A stretch of 64,000 nucleotides of DNA, taken from positions 1-64,000 of the forward strand of contig CAZCZO010000002.1 of assembly GCA_964503275.1 (NCBI GenBank). The letters run 5' to 3'. The notes under the pieces were generated by a model. That model saw only the letters and a list, made by a program, of their open reading frames with translations, did not search any database and had not been told where the DNA came from. This document shows, piece by piece, positions 50,501 through 59,842 of this stretch. Position numbers and translations under genes: made by a program. Each line of letters starts with the position of its first letter. Within the stretch, counting starts at the first letter, position 1. This DNA is from DASRAP01 sp964503275 (lineage in GTDB: Bacteria; Gemmatimonadota; Gemmatimonadetes; Gemmatimonadales; Gemmatimonadaceae).

Positions 50501-51385
50501 ATGCGTCTCCCGTCCATCGTCGTTGCGGTCTCGTTGTCGGTCGGAGCACTCGGTGCGCAGCCCGCGGGTGCGCCCGAGTATGGTCCGGCGCGTGGCACCC
50601 TGCTGATCGTCGGCGGCGGCTCGACCGCCGGGACGGGGATCCTCGAGAAGTTCGTCGAGCTGGCCGGTGGGCCGGACAAGAAGTTCGTGATCGTGCCGAC
50701 GGCGGGCGGGAACCGGCGGGCGAACGGCGAGCTGATCGCCTATGCGGACAGTCAGGTGCTGGCGTCGTGGCGGCGCATGGGGCTGCGCAACGTGCACATG
50801 CTGCATACGCACGACCCGACGATCGCGGACACCGACGAGTTCGCCGCCGTCCTGCGCGACGCCGATGCGGTGTGGTTCAACGGTGGGCGGCAGTGGAACA
50901 TCGTGGACTCGTATGCGGGCACGAAGACCTACGATGCGTTCCACGCCGTGCTGGCGCGGGGCGGCGTGATCGCGGGCTCCAGTGCCGGTGCGACCATCCA
51001 AGGCGAGTACCTCGTGCGTGGAGCGACGGCGGGGCCGCAGATCATGATGACTGACGAGCCCGAGCATCAGGAGGGCTTCAAGTTCCTGCGTCGTTCGGCG
51101 ATCGACCAGCATATCGACACACGTGGGCGCTGGGACGACCTGACGCCGGTGATGCAGCGATTCCCGACGTACCTCGGGATCGGGATCTCCGAGGGCACGG
51201 CGATCATCGTGCGCGGGGATCGCTTCGAGGTGATGGGCAAGTGGAAGGTCGCGGTGCACGATCCTACGCGGCCGCATCAACCGTGGGAGAAGTCGTGGTT
51301 CGTGCTGGGCGCGGGCGATGTGTACGACATGCAGGCGCGCCGGGTGGTGTCGTTCGGCACCGCGACCCAGCCGCCGCGGCGCTGA
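50501..51385 (+). CDS. Cyanophycinase-like S51 peptidase, secreted
   Basis: The 294-residue protein has a signal (IVVAVSLSVGALGAQ) and the peptidase E/cyanophycinase fold: GTLLIVGGGSTAGTG, AVWFNGGRQWNIVD, and GSSAG with nucleophile Ser161. It should hydrolyse beta-linked aspartyl peptides such as cyanophycin, or short Asp dipeptides, in the periplasm. The ATG at 50501 directly precedes the signal; a longer frame upstream is rejected. It converges on the DUF418 gene with a two-base gap. Confidence 0.87.
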   Translation: MRLPSIVVAVSLSVGALGAQPAGAPEYGPARGTLLIVGGGSTAGTGILEKFVELAGGPDKKFVIVPTAGGNRRANGELIAYADSQVLASWRRMGLRNVHMLHTHDPTIADTDEFAAVLRDADAVWFNGGRQWNIVDSYAGTKTYDAFHAVLARGGVIAGSSAGATIQGEYLVRGATAGPQIMMTDEPEHQEGFKFLRRSAIDQHIDTRGRWDDLTPVMQRFPTYLGIGISEGTAIIVRGDRFEVMGKWKVAVHDPTRPHQPWEKSWFVLGAGDVYDMQARRVVSFGTATQPPRR

Positions 51386-51387
51386 GG

Positions 51388-52620
51388 TCAGCGGCGGCGG
51401 AGTGGTGTCCGCCGCCGATACGTCCACTGCCGCCACATCCACTCCACCGGGCCGTAGGCGAAGTAGCGCATCCAGAGTGCCGATGTGGGGATCAGCACGA
51501 CGAGCACAGCGGCCGCGACGAGGAGACCGTCGGTGAACCCCATCGTCCCGATGCGACCGAGGCCGCGCGAGTAGAAGACCGCGCCGAGCAGCACACTCTG
51601 CGCGAGGTAGTTGGAGAGCGCCATGCGACCGACCGGCCGGAACGGCGCGAGGAGCAGGCGACCCGCGCTGCTGCGCAGGGCGAGCACGATGCCCGCGACG
51701 TAGCCCAGGGCCAAGAGTGGTGTCCCGATCGCGCTGAGCGTGACCGCCAGAAGGCCGGACGGCGAACCGGGCAGCAGCGGTGCATCGCTGGCGAGCCAGG
51801 CGAAAGCCGCGTTGAGCGGGAGCCCGACTCCGATGCCGATGGCGGCGGTGCGCGTCAGCAGTGGCAGGTGCGCGGCCGGGTCGCGGAGGATGCCGCGGCG
51901 CTCGATCCACAGGCCGAGCAGGAACATGCCGAGGACCTTGGGGAAGCGCGCGGTCTGGACGAGATCCACCCAGCGCCCCGCGAGCCACAGGAGGTTCCAC
52001 CGCAGCCAGTCGAGCGCGGAGCCACGGCCGAGGCCGTTGAACACCTGCGTCGCGAAGGGCTCGGCCGGCGTGGCGGCGTCGGCGGTCGGCGGCGGCGCGT
52101 TGAGCAGGTCGGGGAGGCCCAAGCCCCACCACAGGACGTACCACGCGATGGGCAGGAGCAGTAGCACGACGATCGCCCGCTGCAGGGTGTGATCGGCCGC
52201 GTGACGGACGCGGAACAGGATCGCGCCGAGCATGGCGTAGAGCAGCAGGATGTCGCCGGCCCACAGCAGCGTGGCGTGGGCGAGTCCGATGGCCGCGAGG
52301 ATCCACAGACGGCGCGTGAAGAGCGCGGCGAAGTCGGCGCCGTTGCGCTCGGCACTTCGCAGTTGCACGCCCATGCCCAGGCCGAAGAGCAGCGAGAAGA
52401 TGGAGTAGAACTTGCCCTCGAGCAGCGTGCGCTCGACAAGGTGCGCCACGTGATCGGTGCCCCAGCGGTCGAGGGCAGCTGCGGACGCGGGGTCGTGGAC
52501 GATCCACCCCGAGAACACATGCACGTTGGCGAAGATGATGCCGCACATCGCAACGCCCCGGAGGATGTCGAGGGCGTCGATGCGCGGCGGGGCCGGGGCG
52601 TTCGCGGGGGGCGCGGGCAT
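51388..52620 (-). CDS. DUF418 (YeiB-type) membrane protein
   Basis: The 410-residue protein has about ten membrane helices with LDILRGVAMCGIIFANV near the start and a C-terminal DUF418 block (PVGRMALSNYLAQSVLLGAVFY and YFAYGPVEWMWRQWTY). It is an inner-membrane protein of unknown function, possibly a transporter or acyl-transferase relative. It ends in an Arg-rich tail (TYRRRTPLRRR). Confidence 0.87.
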   Translation of the reverse strand: MPAPPANAPAPPRIDALDILRGVAMCGIIFANVHVFSGWIVHDPASAAALDRWGTDHVAHLVERTLLEGKFYSIFSLLFGLGMGVQLRSAERNGADFAALFTRRLWILAAIGLAHATLLWAGDILLLYAMLGAILFRVRHAADHTLQRAIVVLLLLPIAWYVLWWGLGLPDLLNAPPPTADAATPAEPFATQVFNGLGRGSALDWLRWNLLWLAGRWVDLVQTARFPKVLGMFLLGLWIERRGILRDPAAHLPLLTRTAAIGIGVGLPLNAAFAWLASDAPLLPGSPSGLLAVTLSAIGTPLLALGYVAGIVLALRSSAGRLLLAPFRPVGRMALSNYLAQSVLLGAVFYSRGLGRIGTMGFTDGLLVAAAVLVVLIPTSALWMRYFAYGPVEWMWRQWTYRRRTPLRRR

Positions 52621-52733
52621 GGGCTTGAAGCTAGCGTGGGCGCGACAGGGTGGTGTCTACCGTGCGGCAGGAACCGCGGCGGACCCGTGCGGCTTCAGCC
52701 TTGCAGATGCCACCATCCCTGACCGATCCGACG

Positions 52734-53108
52734 ATGCCACAGGCCATTGCGACCGACCTCGAAGAGACGCTGTTCCCCGAGTTGCCGCTGATCCCCGGGT
52801 ACTCGGTCCACGATGGCGTCGAGTCGTGGGCGCTGCTGAAGGACGACGACCGGACGGTCTCGATGTGGAGTCACTACCACGCCGAACGGGTGACGACGAT
52901 GCTACGCGAGCTGCGGGCGCGTCAGGCGGCGTTCACGTGGCAGCTGCGGGACGTGGCGCCGCGCGGCAACGCTGGCTTGGTCGCGCAGGCTGAGCGGCAC
53001 GTGGCGGCCGTGCAGGAGGAGCTGCGGGTGTGGGAGGCCAAGCGCGACCTGCTCGAGGCGGCTCGGCGTGCGGACTCGTTCGCGCCGCGCAGCTGGCGCT
53101 GGGAGTAG
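52734..53108 (+). CDS. Small helical protein, unknown
   Basis: From ATG 52734 the product has 124 residues. It begins MPQAIATDLEETLFPELPLIPGYSV and has a long helix of Arg/Gln/Glu (ERVTTMLRELRARQAAFTWQ) and a second (LVAQAERHVAAVQEELRVWEAKRDLL). No family is recognised. A start at 52707 would add nine residues. It converges on the thioesterase gene. Confidence 0.5.
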   Translation: MPQAIATDLEETLFPELPLIPGYSVHDGVESWALLKDDDRTVSMWSHYHAERVTTMLRELRARQAAFTWQLRDVAPRGNAGLVAQAERHVAAVQEELRVWEAKRDLLEAARRADSFAPRSWRWE

Positions 53109-53163
53109 CACCGGTCGTGATGGGGCCGAGCCCTGCGGCGGCGGCCCCATCACCCTGCGCCCG

Positions 53164-53607
53164 TCAGACGTACCCGACGCGCTCGTCCAGCGCGGTCGCA
53201 CTGCGCTGGAAGGTCCCGGACCCTGTGGCCACCAAGCGGCCGCGCGGGTCGTGCACGGAGGCTTCGGCCACGCAGAGGTTGCGTGAGCGGTGCAGCACGC
53301 GGCCGGTCGCGATGAGCACACCGTCGGTCGCTGGTCGCATGAAGGTCGTGGTGAACGACACCGTCACGAGGAAGACCTCGCGCACCTGCGAGGCGGCGGC
53401 GAAGTAGGCGGCGTCGTCGAGCAGCTTGAAGATGACCGCCCCGTGGGCCGCCCCGCCGGCGTGATGCATGTCGGGCGTGAGGGTGAGCCGGACGGAGGCA
53501 TAGCCGTCGTCCACGTGCAGGATGGGCGCCGGTACACGGTTGATGGCGGCGCCGTGGAACATGTGCTCCAGGCGCCGCCAGTGCTCGAGCATGTGATCGC
53601 CGGTCAC
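53164..53607 (-). CDS. Hotdog-fold thioesterase (PaaI type)
   Basis: The 147-residue protein has the hotdog signature MHHAGGAAHGAVIFKLLDDAAYFAA with the HGA loop that holds the catalytic-type residue. The strands VTVSFTTTFMRP and GRVLHRSRNLCVAEASV follow. It should hydrolyse acyl-CoA or aryl-CoA thioesters, possibly linked to the acyl-CoA ligase-like gene at 46576. It overlaps the flotillin-like gene stop by four bases (53604-53607). Confidence 0.85.
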   Translation of the reverse strand: MTGDHMLEHWRRLEHMFHGAAINRVPAPILHVDDGYASVRLTLTPDMHHAGGAAHGAVIFKLLDDAAYFAAASQVREVFLVTVSFTTTFMRPATDGVLIATGRVLHRSRNLCVAEASVHDPRGRLVATGSGTFQRSATALDERVGYV

Positions 53608-54920
53608 GCCCCCTCGCCCGACGACGGCGTGACGTCGCCGCTGAGCTTGGACACGATGCCCTGCAGGACCTTCGACGGGTCGAAGCCATTCGCTCCGCCG
53701 ATGCCCTCGATCAGCGACTGCATGGCCTGCAGCCGCTGGTTGGTGACCTGCGCCAAGCCCCCGCCACCGGCGCCGCCGTCCATCACGATCATGCGATCGA
53801 CGTCGATGCCGCTCACCGCGTCGGCCGCAGTCTTGAAGAGCTCGGGGTACATCTGCAGCACCAGCAGCTGCAGGCCGGCATCACCGGACTGCTTGATGGT
53901 CTCGAGCAGGACGCGGACGGCCTCGGCCTTCGCCTTGCCGTCCTCACGGATCGGTGCCGCGTCGGCCTCGGCGGCCAACTGCGCGGCCTGCAGGCGCGCG
54001 CGCGCCGGCTCGACCTCCTGCACCTGCAGCTCCAGCTTGCGCAGCTCGATGCGCTCGCCTTCCACGGCGCGCATCGCCTGGGTCTCGGCCTCCTGCGCGC
54101 GCGCGAGGGCCGTGCGCTCGGCGATCTGTGACTGCTGCTCAAGCTCGGCGCGGCGCACGCGCAACATGTTCTCGGCCTCAGCGATCTGCGTCTCGTTCTG
54201 CGACTCGGCGACCTTGGCACGCTTCTCGGCCTCGGCCTGGACCAACTTGGTCTCGGCGCGCGCGTTGGCCTCGGCGATCTCGGCGTTGCGCAGCACCTCG
54301 GCGGTCCGCATGCGGCCGAAGGCCAGCAGGTAGCCCGCCTCGTCGGCGATCTGCTGGATCTTCAGCGTGTCGAGCTGCAGGCCGAGCTTGTTGAGGTCGC
54401 GCGTGGCCTCTTCGGCCAGCGACTGCTCGAACTTGGTACGGTCCTCGTTGGCCTCTTCCGGCGACAGCGAGGCGAGCACGCCGCGCAGGTTGCCGGTCAG
54501 GGTCTCCTGGGCCTGCTTGGCGATCTCGTTGGGATGCACGCCGAGGAAGCGCTCGACCGCGTTGCCGAACACGCCCTCCGGGATGGACGCGATCTTGACG
54601 TTGGCCTGCGCCTGGACGTTGATGGGGATGCCGCCCTTCGCGAAGGTGTTCTGCACGTTCACCGGGATGGAGAAGGTGCGGAGGTCCATGTACGCCACGC
54701 TCTCGAGGAGCGGGATGCGGAAGGCGCGGCCGCCGCGCACGACGCGGTAGCCGATGGTGGTCCCCGACTCGGTGGGTCGCGCGCGGCCGGTGATGACCGC
54801 GACGGTGTTCGGCGGCACGATGATCAGACAGGCCTTGATGATCCCGATGATCGCGACGACGAGGATGAAGAGCGCGAAGGGGATGCCGATGAACGGCAGC
54901 AGGCCGAGGAGATCGTTCAT
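53604..54920 (-). CDS. Flotillin-like SPFH protein
   Basis: The 438-residue protein has one N-terminal membrane helix (IPFALFILVVAIIGIIKACLIIV), the SPFH domain (residues about 45-220, with GRAFRIPLLESVAYMDLRTF), a long coiled coil (about 220-340) with repeated Glu/Ala/Arg heptads, and a Gly-rich tail. It should assemble into membrane microdomain scaffolds. It overlaps the upstream NfeD-like gene by ATGA (54917-54920), a typical flotillin-NfeD pair, and the thioesterase start by four bases. Confidence 0.9.
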   Translation of the reverse strand: MNDLLGLLPFIGIPFALFILVVAIIGIIKACLIIVPPNTVAVITGRARPTESGTTIGYRVVRGGRAFRIPLLESVAYMDLRTFSIPVNVQNTFAKGGIPINVQAQANVKIASIPEGVFGNAVERFLGVHPNEIAKQAQETLTGNLRGVLASLSPEEANEDRTKFEQSLAEEATRDLNKLGLQLDTLKIQQIADEAGYLLAFGRMRTAEVLRNAEIAEANARAETKLVQAEAEKRAKVAESQNETQIAEAENMLRVRRAELEQQSQIAERTALARAQEAETQAMRAVEGERIELRKLELQVQEVEPARARLQAAQLAAEADAAPIREDGKAKAEAVRVLLETIKQSGDAGLQLLVLQMYPELFKTAADAVSGIDVDRMIVMDGGAGGGGLAQVTNQRLQAMQSLIEGIGGANGFDPSKVLQGIVSKLSGDVTPSSGEGA

Positions 54921-55471
54921 TGCACGGAGTCCGAGGGAGAGGGTAGTGCGAGGGGAGAGACCAACGCGGTGCCATCCACGACCTGCTCGATCACGCAGCG
55001 CGCGAACGACTCCGACGGGACGTGGGCGAAGTCGGGCGCGCGGCGCGCGACCAACTCCGTGAGTTGCCCGCCAGCGGTGAACTCGACGCGGCCGAGTCCA
55101 TCGATGCCGAAGGGCAGGACGAGGCGCCCTTCGGCGCCCATCCACAGCGAGTCGCCGGGCGCCTCGCCCGACTCCGACTGCTTGAGGTAGCGGAACAGCG
55201 CGCTCACGCCGACCCAGGTGCCCGCGCCCAGCAGGGTCGCGACGGTGAGCGCGGTGGACGGGCTCCAACCGCCGGTGAGCCCGAGCCACCCGGCCACACC
55301 GAAGATCAGCGCGCCGAACGCGAGCGAGCGGATGGAGAACAGCGCCCAGAGGCCGCCGCCGCTGGCGCCGTCGGGTGCATCGTCGGCCGAGAAGTCGGCG
55401 TCGCCGGCGATGAACCCCCACGCGACGAAGAGCAGGCCGAAGGTCGCAGCGGCGATGTAGACGTTGGACAC
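54917..55471 (-). CDS. NfeD-like protein with C-terminal OB-fold region
   Basis: From GTG 55471 (184 residues) the protein has three to four membrane helices (VYIAAATFGLLFVAWGFIAG; SLAFGALIFGVAGWLGL; ALTVATLLGAGTWVGV). A soluble beta part follows (MGAEGRLVLPFGIDGLGRVEF ... CVIEQVVDGTALV) like the OB fold of NfeD. It is the usual partner of the downstream flotillin-like gene. The frame upstream of 55471 is basic and unlike the family. Confidence 0.75.
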   Translation of the reverse strand: MSNVYIAAATFGLLFVAWGFIAGDADFSADDAPDGASGGGLWALFSIRSLAFGALIFGVAGWLGLTGGWSPSTALTVATLLGAGTWVGVSALFRYLKQSESGEAPGDSLWMGAEGRLVLPFGIDGLGRVEFTAGGQLTELVARRAPDFAHVPSESFARCVIEQVVDGTALVSPLALPSPSDSVQ

Positions 55472-55552
55472 GGCGGAGGAGGAGAGCGTGGTCGGCGACG
55501 GAGCGTGAGGCCTCCCTGAATCTACGGCATCGCCGCGGTGCAGGTTTCGGCG

Positions 55553-55597
55553 TCGACCGGTCGCGCGCCGGTCGAACGCCGGGCGCACGCCGGGCGC
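55553..55597. repeat. Hairpin and 11-bp tandem repeat upstream of yaeQ
   Basis: TCGACCGG (55553-55560) pairs with CCGGTCGA (55568-55575) around a 7-base loop. ACGCCGGGCGC then repeats twice in tandem (55576-55586 and 55587-55597). It may act as a terminator for neither or both flanking genes, which diverge; regulatory meaning unknown. Confidence 0.35.
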
Positions 55598-55642
55598 ATG
55601 CCCTCTCGGTCCCGGGCGGCTCCGCCTCTAGATTGCACCCCT

Positions 55643-56188
55643 ATGGCACTGACCGCGACCCTGTACCACTTCGACGTCACCCTCAGCCTCGTGGACCGTG
55701 GTGTGTACGAGCCCATCGCGTTCAAGGCGGCTCGGCATCCGTCGGAGAGCGAGGACTACCTGCTGACGCGGGTGCTGGCGTACTGTGTCGAGTACACCGA
55801 GGGCATCGCGTTCTCGAGCGGTGGGATCTCGGACCCCGAGGACCCGCCGCTGCTGGTGAAGGATCTCACGGGCGCGTGGCGGAGTTGGATCGAGATCGGA
55901 GCGCCCGATGCCGCGCGACTGCACCGGGCCAGCAAGGCGAGTCCGCGCGTGGCGCTGTACACGCACAAGGAGCCGCGGATCCTGCTGCGTGGCTTCGAGG
56001 GGCAGCGCATCCATCGCGCCGAGGCGATCGAGGTGTACGCGGTCGATCGCGCGATGCTCGAGGCGCTGGCGGCGACGCTGGACCGGCGTAACCGCTGGAC
56101 GCTGTCGGTGACCGAGGGGGACGTGTATCTCGATGTCGGTGGCGAGACGATCAGCGGAACGCTCGAGCGACTGTCGCTGCCGGTGTGA
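55643..56188 (+). CDS. yaeQ: YaeQ-family protein
   Basis: The 181-residue protein matches YaeQ from the first residues (MALTATLYHFDVTLSLVDRGVY) through HPSESEDYLLTRVLAYCVEYTEG, the acidic ISDPEDPPLLVKDLTG and WIEIGAPDAARLHRASK. The YaeQ fold is PD-(D/E)xK-nuclease-like; D-x and E-x-K-type residues in WIEIG suggest a nuclease-like core, but biochemical function is not established. ATG 55643 follows the repeat region; longer frames upstream are rejected. Confidence 0.87.
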   Translation: MALTATLYHFDVTLSLVDRGVYEPIAFKAARHPSESEDYLLTRVLAYCVEYTEGIAFSSGGISDPEDPPLLVKDLTGAWRSWIEIGAPDAARLHRASKASPRVALYTHKEPRILLRGFEGQRIHRAEAIEVYAVDRAMLEALAATLDRRNRWTLSVTEGDVYLDVGGETISGTLERLSLPV

Positions 56189-56220
56189 GCGCGGCACCCG
56201 GCTGACGGGCGGGTGCGCGG

Positions 56221-56856
56221 TCAGTCGTCGTCTGCGGACGGGAGCGAACGCTCGCGCTCACGTCGCGTCCGGGGCTCTGTGCGCCACGCGGTCGCCAGCA
56301 GGTACAGCGCCCCACCGCAGACATTGGCGATGAGGTCCTGCATGTTGTTGTCGTAGTCCCCGACGCCGTTGGCGGGGATCGTGAGCACGACGACGTACTC
56401 GACCACCTCGATGACGGCCCCCAGGCCGAGGACGGTCGTCAGCAGGATGACACGGGTGAGCGGGCCGCGCGGGAGCGCGAGGATGGTGAAGACGCGATCC
56501 ACGAGCATGGCGATGGCGAGCGCGTTGACGAGATGGACGAACTTGTCGTAGCGGATGCCGAGCAGGTGCTGGTCGTAGAGCCGCCCGCCGGGGAACTGCA
56601 CGAAGGCGCCGGCGAAGTGCATCAGGATGCCGACCTGCACGAGTGCGAGCAGTCGCGGGTCGAAGGCGTGGTCGCGGAAGGTGTGCCACAGCGCGATGAT
56701 CCCGAACAGCAGGACGATCGCATAGATGAAGAACTCCTCGAGATGGCCCGGCCCGCGATAGTGCACGAAGCGTGCGTGGTAGCGGAACACCAGCAGCACG
56801 AGGAACAGGCCGATGTTCACCGCAGCGAAGGCATCGACGGGCCGCAGGCGTCGCAT
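56221..56856 (-). CDS. DUF2238-type membrane protein
   Basis: The 211-residue protein has six membrane helices and conserved charged loops (RGPGHLEEFFIYA, RYDKFVHLVNALAIAML, IEVVEYVVV, DYDNNMQDLIANVCGG) typical of the DUF2238/YjdF family. The embedded His, Asp and Glu residues suggest metal or ion handling, but function is not known. It follows the ABC ATPase stop by one base, on the same strand, so it may belong to that operon. Confidence 0.78.
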   Translation of the reverse strand: MRRLRPVDAFAAVNIGLFLVLLVFRYHARFVHYRGPGHLEEFFIYAIVLLFGIIALWHTFRDHAFDPRLLALVQVGILMHFAGAFVQFPGGRLYDQHLLGIRYDKFVHLVNALAIAMLVDRVFTILALPRGPLTRVILLTTVLGLGAVIEVVEYVVVLTIPANGVGDYDNNMQDLIANVCGGALYLLATAWRTEPRTRRERERSLPSADDD

Positions 56857-56857
56857 G

Positions 56858-57532
56858 TCAGCTGACTCCGACCACGCGGCCGTCGCGCAGGGCGATGCGG
56901 CGGTCGGCGGCGGCGGCGACCTCGCTGTTGTGGGTGGCGATGAGCACCAGCGCGTTCCGCGTGCGCGCCGCGGCGGTGAGCAGCGCGACCACGCGGGCGC
57001 CGTGGACGCTGTCGAGGTTACCGGTGGGTTCGTCGGCGATGAGCACCGGCGGTGCATTGGCGAGCGCGCGGGCCACAGCGGCCCGTTGCCGTTCGCCCCC
57101 CGAGACCGTGGCGGGCAGCGCCGTGGCCCGGTGGGCCAGGTCGACCTCGTGCAGGAGCGCCTCGGCGCGGGCGAGGCGTGCGCGCCGCGGGACGCCCAGC
57201 GGCAGCATCGCCGCGGCGACATTCTCGCGCAAGGTCATCGTGGGGACCATGTGATGGTACTGGAACACGAAGCCGACCTGTCGGGCGCGGAACGCGGCCC
57301 CATCGCGGACGGTGGCAAGGTCCACCCCATCGACCTCGATGCGGCCCGCCGTGGGCCGGTCGAGCAGGCCGATGAGCGAGAGCAGCGTGGTCTTCCCACA
57401 GCCGGATGGGCCGGTGAGCGCGATGATCTCGCCGGCCTTCGCGGTGAAGGACACGCCGTCGAGGGCGCGGACGGCATTCGCCTCGAAGAAGCGGGCGAGG
57501 TCCGTGATGCGGAGGCGCGCGACGTCACTCAT
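56858..57532 (-). CDS. ABC transporter ATP-binding protein (LolD/MacB type)
   Basis: The 224-residue protein has Walker A GPSGCGKTT (about 41-49), Q-loop VFQYHHMVP, signature VSGGERQR (about 143) and Walker B VLIADEPTGNLDS (about 163-175), with the GNLDS block typical of the LolD/MacB/FtsE clade. It powers the FtsX-like permease encoded just upstream, which it overlaps by 8 bases. Confidence 0.9.
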   Translation of the reverse strand: MSDVARLRITDLARFFEANAVRALDGVSFTAKAGEIIALTGPSGCGKTTLLSLIGLLDRPTAGRIEVDGVDLATVRDGAAFRARQVGFVFQYHHMVPTMTLRENVAAAMLPLGVPRRARLARAEALLHEVDLAHRATALPATVSGGERQRAAVARALANAPPVLIADEPTGNLDSVHGARVVALLTAAARTRNALVLIATHNSEVAAAADRRIALRDGRVVGVS

Positions 57533-58625
57533 GGCGGAGCGCGGTGAGTGGTTGCACCCGCCACACCATCACGGCCGGCCAGGCCAAGGCGAGCGCGGCG
57601 ACGAGGACGGCGATCCCGCCCGACGTCAGCGCGAGTGACCACGGGTAGCGCACCGGGATCCAGCCCACGCCGATCGCATCGCTGGCGTTCACCGCGCGCA
57701 GCAGCGTCAGGGCGGCGAGGTTCCCGAGCACCGCGCCACTCATACAAAGGACCAGTGATTCGGCGAACAGCATGCGCAACACGTGCCAGGGCCGCCATCC
57801 GATGGCCATCAGGATGCCGAGTTCGCGGGTGCGTTCGCCCACCGCCATCAGCAGCGTGTTGACGACCACGAGGATCGTGGCGCCGATCGCGATCACCGCA
57901 AGGGTGCGCACGAAGGCGTCGACGACGCGCAGGAGGCGCATGGCCCCGGCGAACTCGGTGCCGGGCACGACGCGGAAGCGGGGGAACTCCTCCGTGATGC
58001 GTGCGGTGGCAGCGCGGACGCGCGCGCTGTCGCCGAGCCGGAGGATGGCGACGGAGAACTGCGGGTCGGCGCCCTCTCGGGTGATGGCGGCCTGTGCGGC
58101 GGGCAGGTCGAGGAGCACGGCGCCGTCGAGCATGCGGCTGCCGGTGCGGAAGATGCCGACCACGCGCCTCGGGCGACCGTCGAAGGTCAGGGTGTCGCCG
58201 ATGCGCCGTGCCAGGCGACCGGCGAGGACCTCCCCCAGCATGAGTTCATCATCGGGGGCGGTGAAGGTGGCTCCGGCGCTCAGCGGCAGCGTGGGCAGGA
58301 ACGGACGGGGCACGCCGAGGACGAGGACGTAGGCGTTCCAGGGCTCGTTGCGCGTGCCCATCACCAGCGGGGTGAGGGCTTCGCCGAACGCGGCCTGGAG
58401 CGAGTCCATCTGCGCCGGGGCGATGCGCGACGAGAACGGCGAGGTGGCGCGTCGTTCGTACACGACGAGCTCGAGGCCGTAGGCCCCCGCCGCGTCGGCG
58501 ATCTGGCGCTGGATGTCCGTGGTGATCGCCCGGACGGTGACGAAGAGCGCGATGCCGACCGCGATGCCCGCGAGGGTGAGGACGGTCCTCGCGGGGGCGC
58601 GGCGGAGGTTGCGGAGGGCGATCAC
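57525..58625 (-). CDS. FtsX/MacB-type ABC permease
   Basis: The 366-residue protein has an N-terminal helix (TVLTLAGIAVGIALFVTVRAI), a periplasmic MacB-like domain (residues about 50-240) and three C-terminal helices with ELGILMAIGWRPWHVLRML, the FtsX-domain signature. With the LolD-like ATPase it forms a mechanotransmission-type system for lipoproteins, peptides or small molecules; substrate unknown. No membrane-fusion protein is adjacent, which argues against a full MacAB pump. Confidence 0.88.
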   Translation of the reverse strand: MIALRNLRRAPARTVLTLAGIAVGIALFVTVRAITTDIQRQIADAAGAYGLELVVYERRATSPFSSRIAPAQMDSLQAAFGEALTPLVMGTRNEPWNAYVLVLGVPRPFLPTLPLSAGATFTAPDDELMLGEVLAGRLARRIGDTLTFDGRPRRVVGIFRTGSRMLDGAVLLDLPAAQAAITREGADPQFSVAILRLGDSARVRAATARITEEFPRFRVVPGTEFAGAMRLLRVVDAFVRTLAVIAIGATILVVVNTLLMAVGERTRELGILMAIGWRPWHVLRMLFAESLVLCMSGAVLGNLAALTLLRAVNASDAIGVGWIPVRYPWSLALTSGGIAVLVAALALAWPAVMVWRVQPLTALRHE

Positions 58626-58680
58626 GAGGGGTCGCGTGTGACCGAGGCCCCGGTGGCGGGGCCTCGGTGCGGCGGCGGGA

Positions 58681-59664
58681 TCAGCGGCAGCGCGGGACGT
58701 TGGTGACCGGTTGCCCGTTGACGGTCATGGTGCCCTGCAGGACGTCGCCCGGGACGAGCGTGAGGACCGCACGTTCGCTGTCCTTGCCCTTGAACTCGAG
58801 CTGGCCGCCGAGGAAATCCCCGTCGTCGTCGGTGGTGATCGCTGTCGCGGTGGACACGTCGAAGTAGCTGCCATCGGAGCGGTAACCGCGTCCGCTGATG
58901 GTCAAGCGGTCACCGCCGGAGGGCAACACATACGTCGAGATCCGGTAGTCCTTTTGCCGGTAGGTCTTGTTGGTGACCAGGTTGGTGATGCGCACCTCGC
59001 TGCTCTTGAGCTCGTCGGGTGACGACGCGGTCGGGTCGCCGCCCGGCACGCCGGCGTCGTAACGATAGCCCTCGAAGGCGATGCGCTGGGAGGCGAGGGT
59101 CTGGCCGCTGGCGTTGCGCACGGTCTGGGTGATGCCGTCGCGACTGTCGGCTTCGACGCGACTGGTGATCGGGCCACTGGCCGATGGGGTGCCCACGTTC
59201 TTGAAGGTCACCTGCCCGTTCATCGTGGTCTGTTCGCCCGCGTCGCCGACGCTGCAGTAGTTCTCGAAGGCGAAGGTGCCGGTGGTGGTCCCGTTGCTGT
59301 GGCTGTAGTCATCGAGGTAGCGAGCCCGACCGCCGCAGGAGCCCATTTCGTCGGCGGGGCGCTGACTGGTCAGGCCGAAGCGCTCAAAGGGGCCGCGCAG
59401 CACCGGGTCGCGGCGGAGCGCGATCATCTGCTCGAGCACCGTGGGATCGCAATCGCTGGCCGGGTCGGCGGCGATGGCCCCGGCGTCGTTGCTGCAGACA
59501 TTGATGAAGGCCGACATCGTCGTGATGCCGGTCTCGACCGACGCGGTCGTGAACGTGGTCGCGCCGCCGCCGCCGGGGCCGCCGGAGGAGTCCGACTGGC
59601 AGGCAGCCACTGCAAGCGTACATGCGGCGATGGCCGCGGAGGACCAGGACTTGAGGGACGACAC
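58681..59664 (-). CDS. Hypothetical lipoprotein
   Basis: From GTG 59664 (327 residues) the protein starts with SLKSWSSAAIAACTLAVAAC, a signal with lipobox, then QSDSSGGPGGGG. The mature part contains Cys pairs (NVCSNDAG and SDCDP; MGSCGG and ENYCSVG) and a beta-rich region similar in flavour to other lipoproteins here. No family is recognised. An upstream start at 59733 adds 23 residues before the signal. Confidence 0.65.
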   Translation of the reverse strand: MSSLKSWSSAAIAACTLAVAACQSDSSGGPGGGGATTFTTASVETGITTMSAFINVCSNDAGAIAADPASDCDPTVLEQMIALRRDPVLRGPFERFGLTSQRPADEMGSCGGRARYLDDYSHSNGTTTGTFAFENYCSVGDAGEQTTMNGQVTFKNVGTPSASGPITSRVEADSRDGITQTVRNASGQTLASQRIAFEGYRYDAGVPGGDPTASSPDELKSSEVRITNLVTNKTYRQKDYRISTYVLPSGGDRLTISGRGYRSDGSYFDVSTATAITTDDDGDFLGGQLEFKGKDSERAVLTLVPGDVLQGTMTVNGQPVTNVPRCR

Positions 59665-59842
59665 GGTGTACCTCACAGGAAGTAGGTACACTGAGGTATC
59701 GGAGGGCTTCGTGTGGTCCTTGAGCGGTGTCACGAATCGTGACGGCTCGGGTCTGGGTCGTTCGAGTCCGGGCTCTCGGAGGCCATCCTCTCCGTCGTGC
59801 GGAACCGGCCGAAGGTCGTGGAGTTGCGGGCGACGCGGTAGC

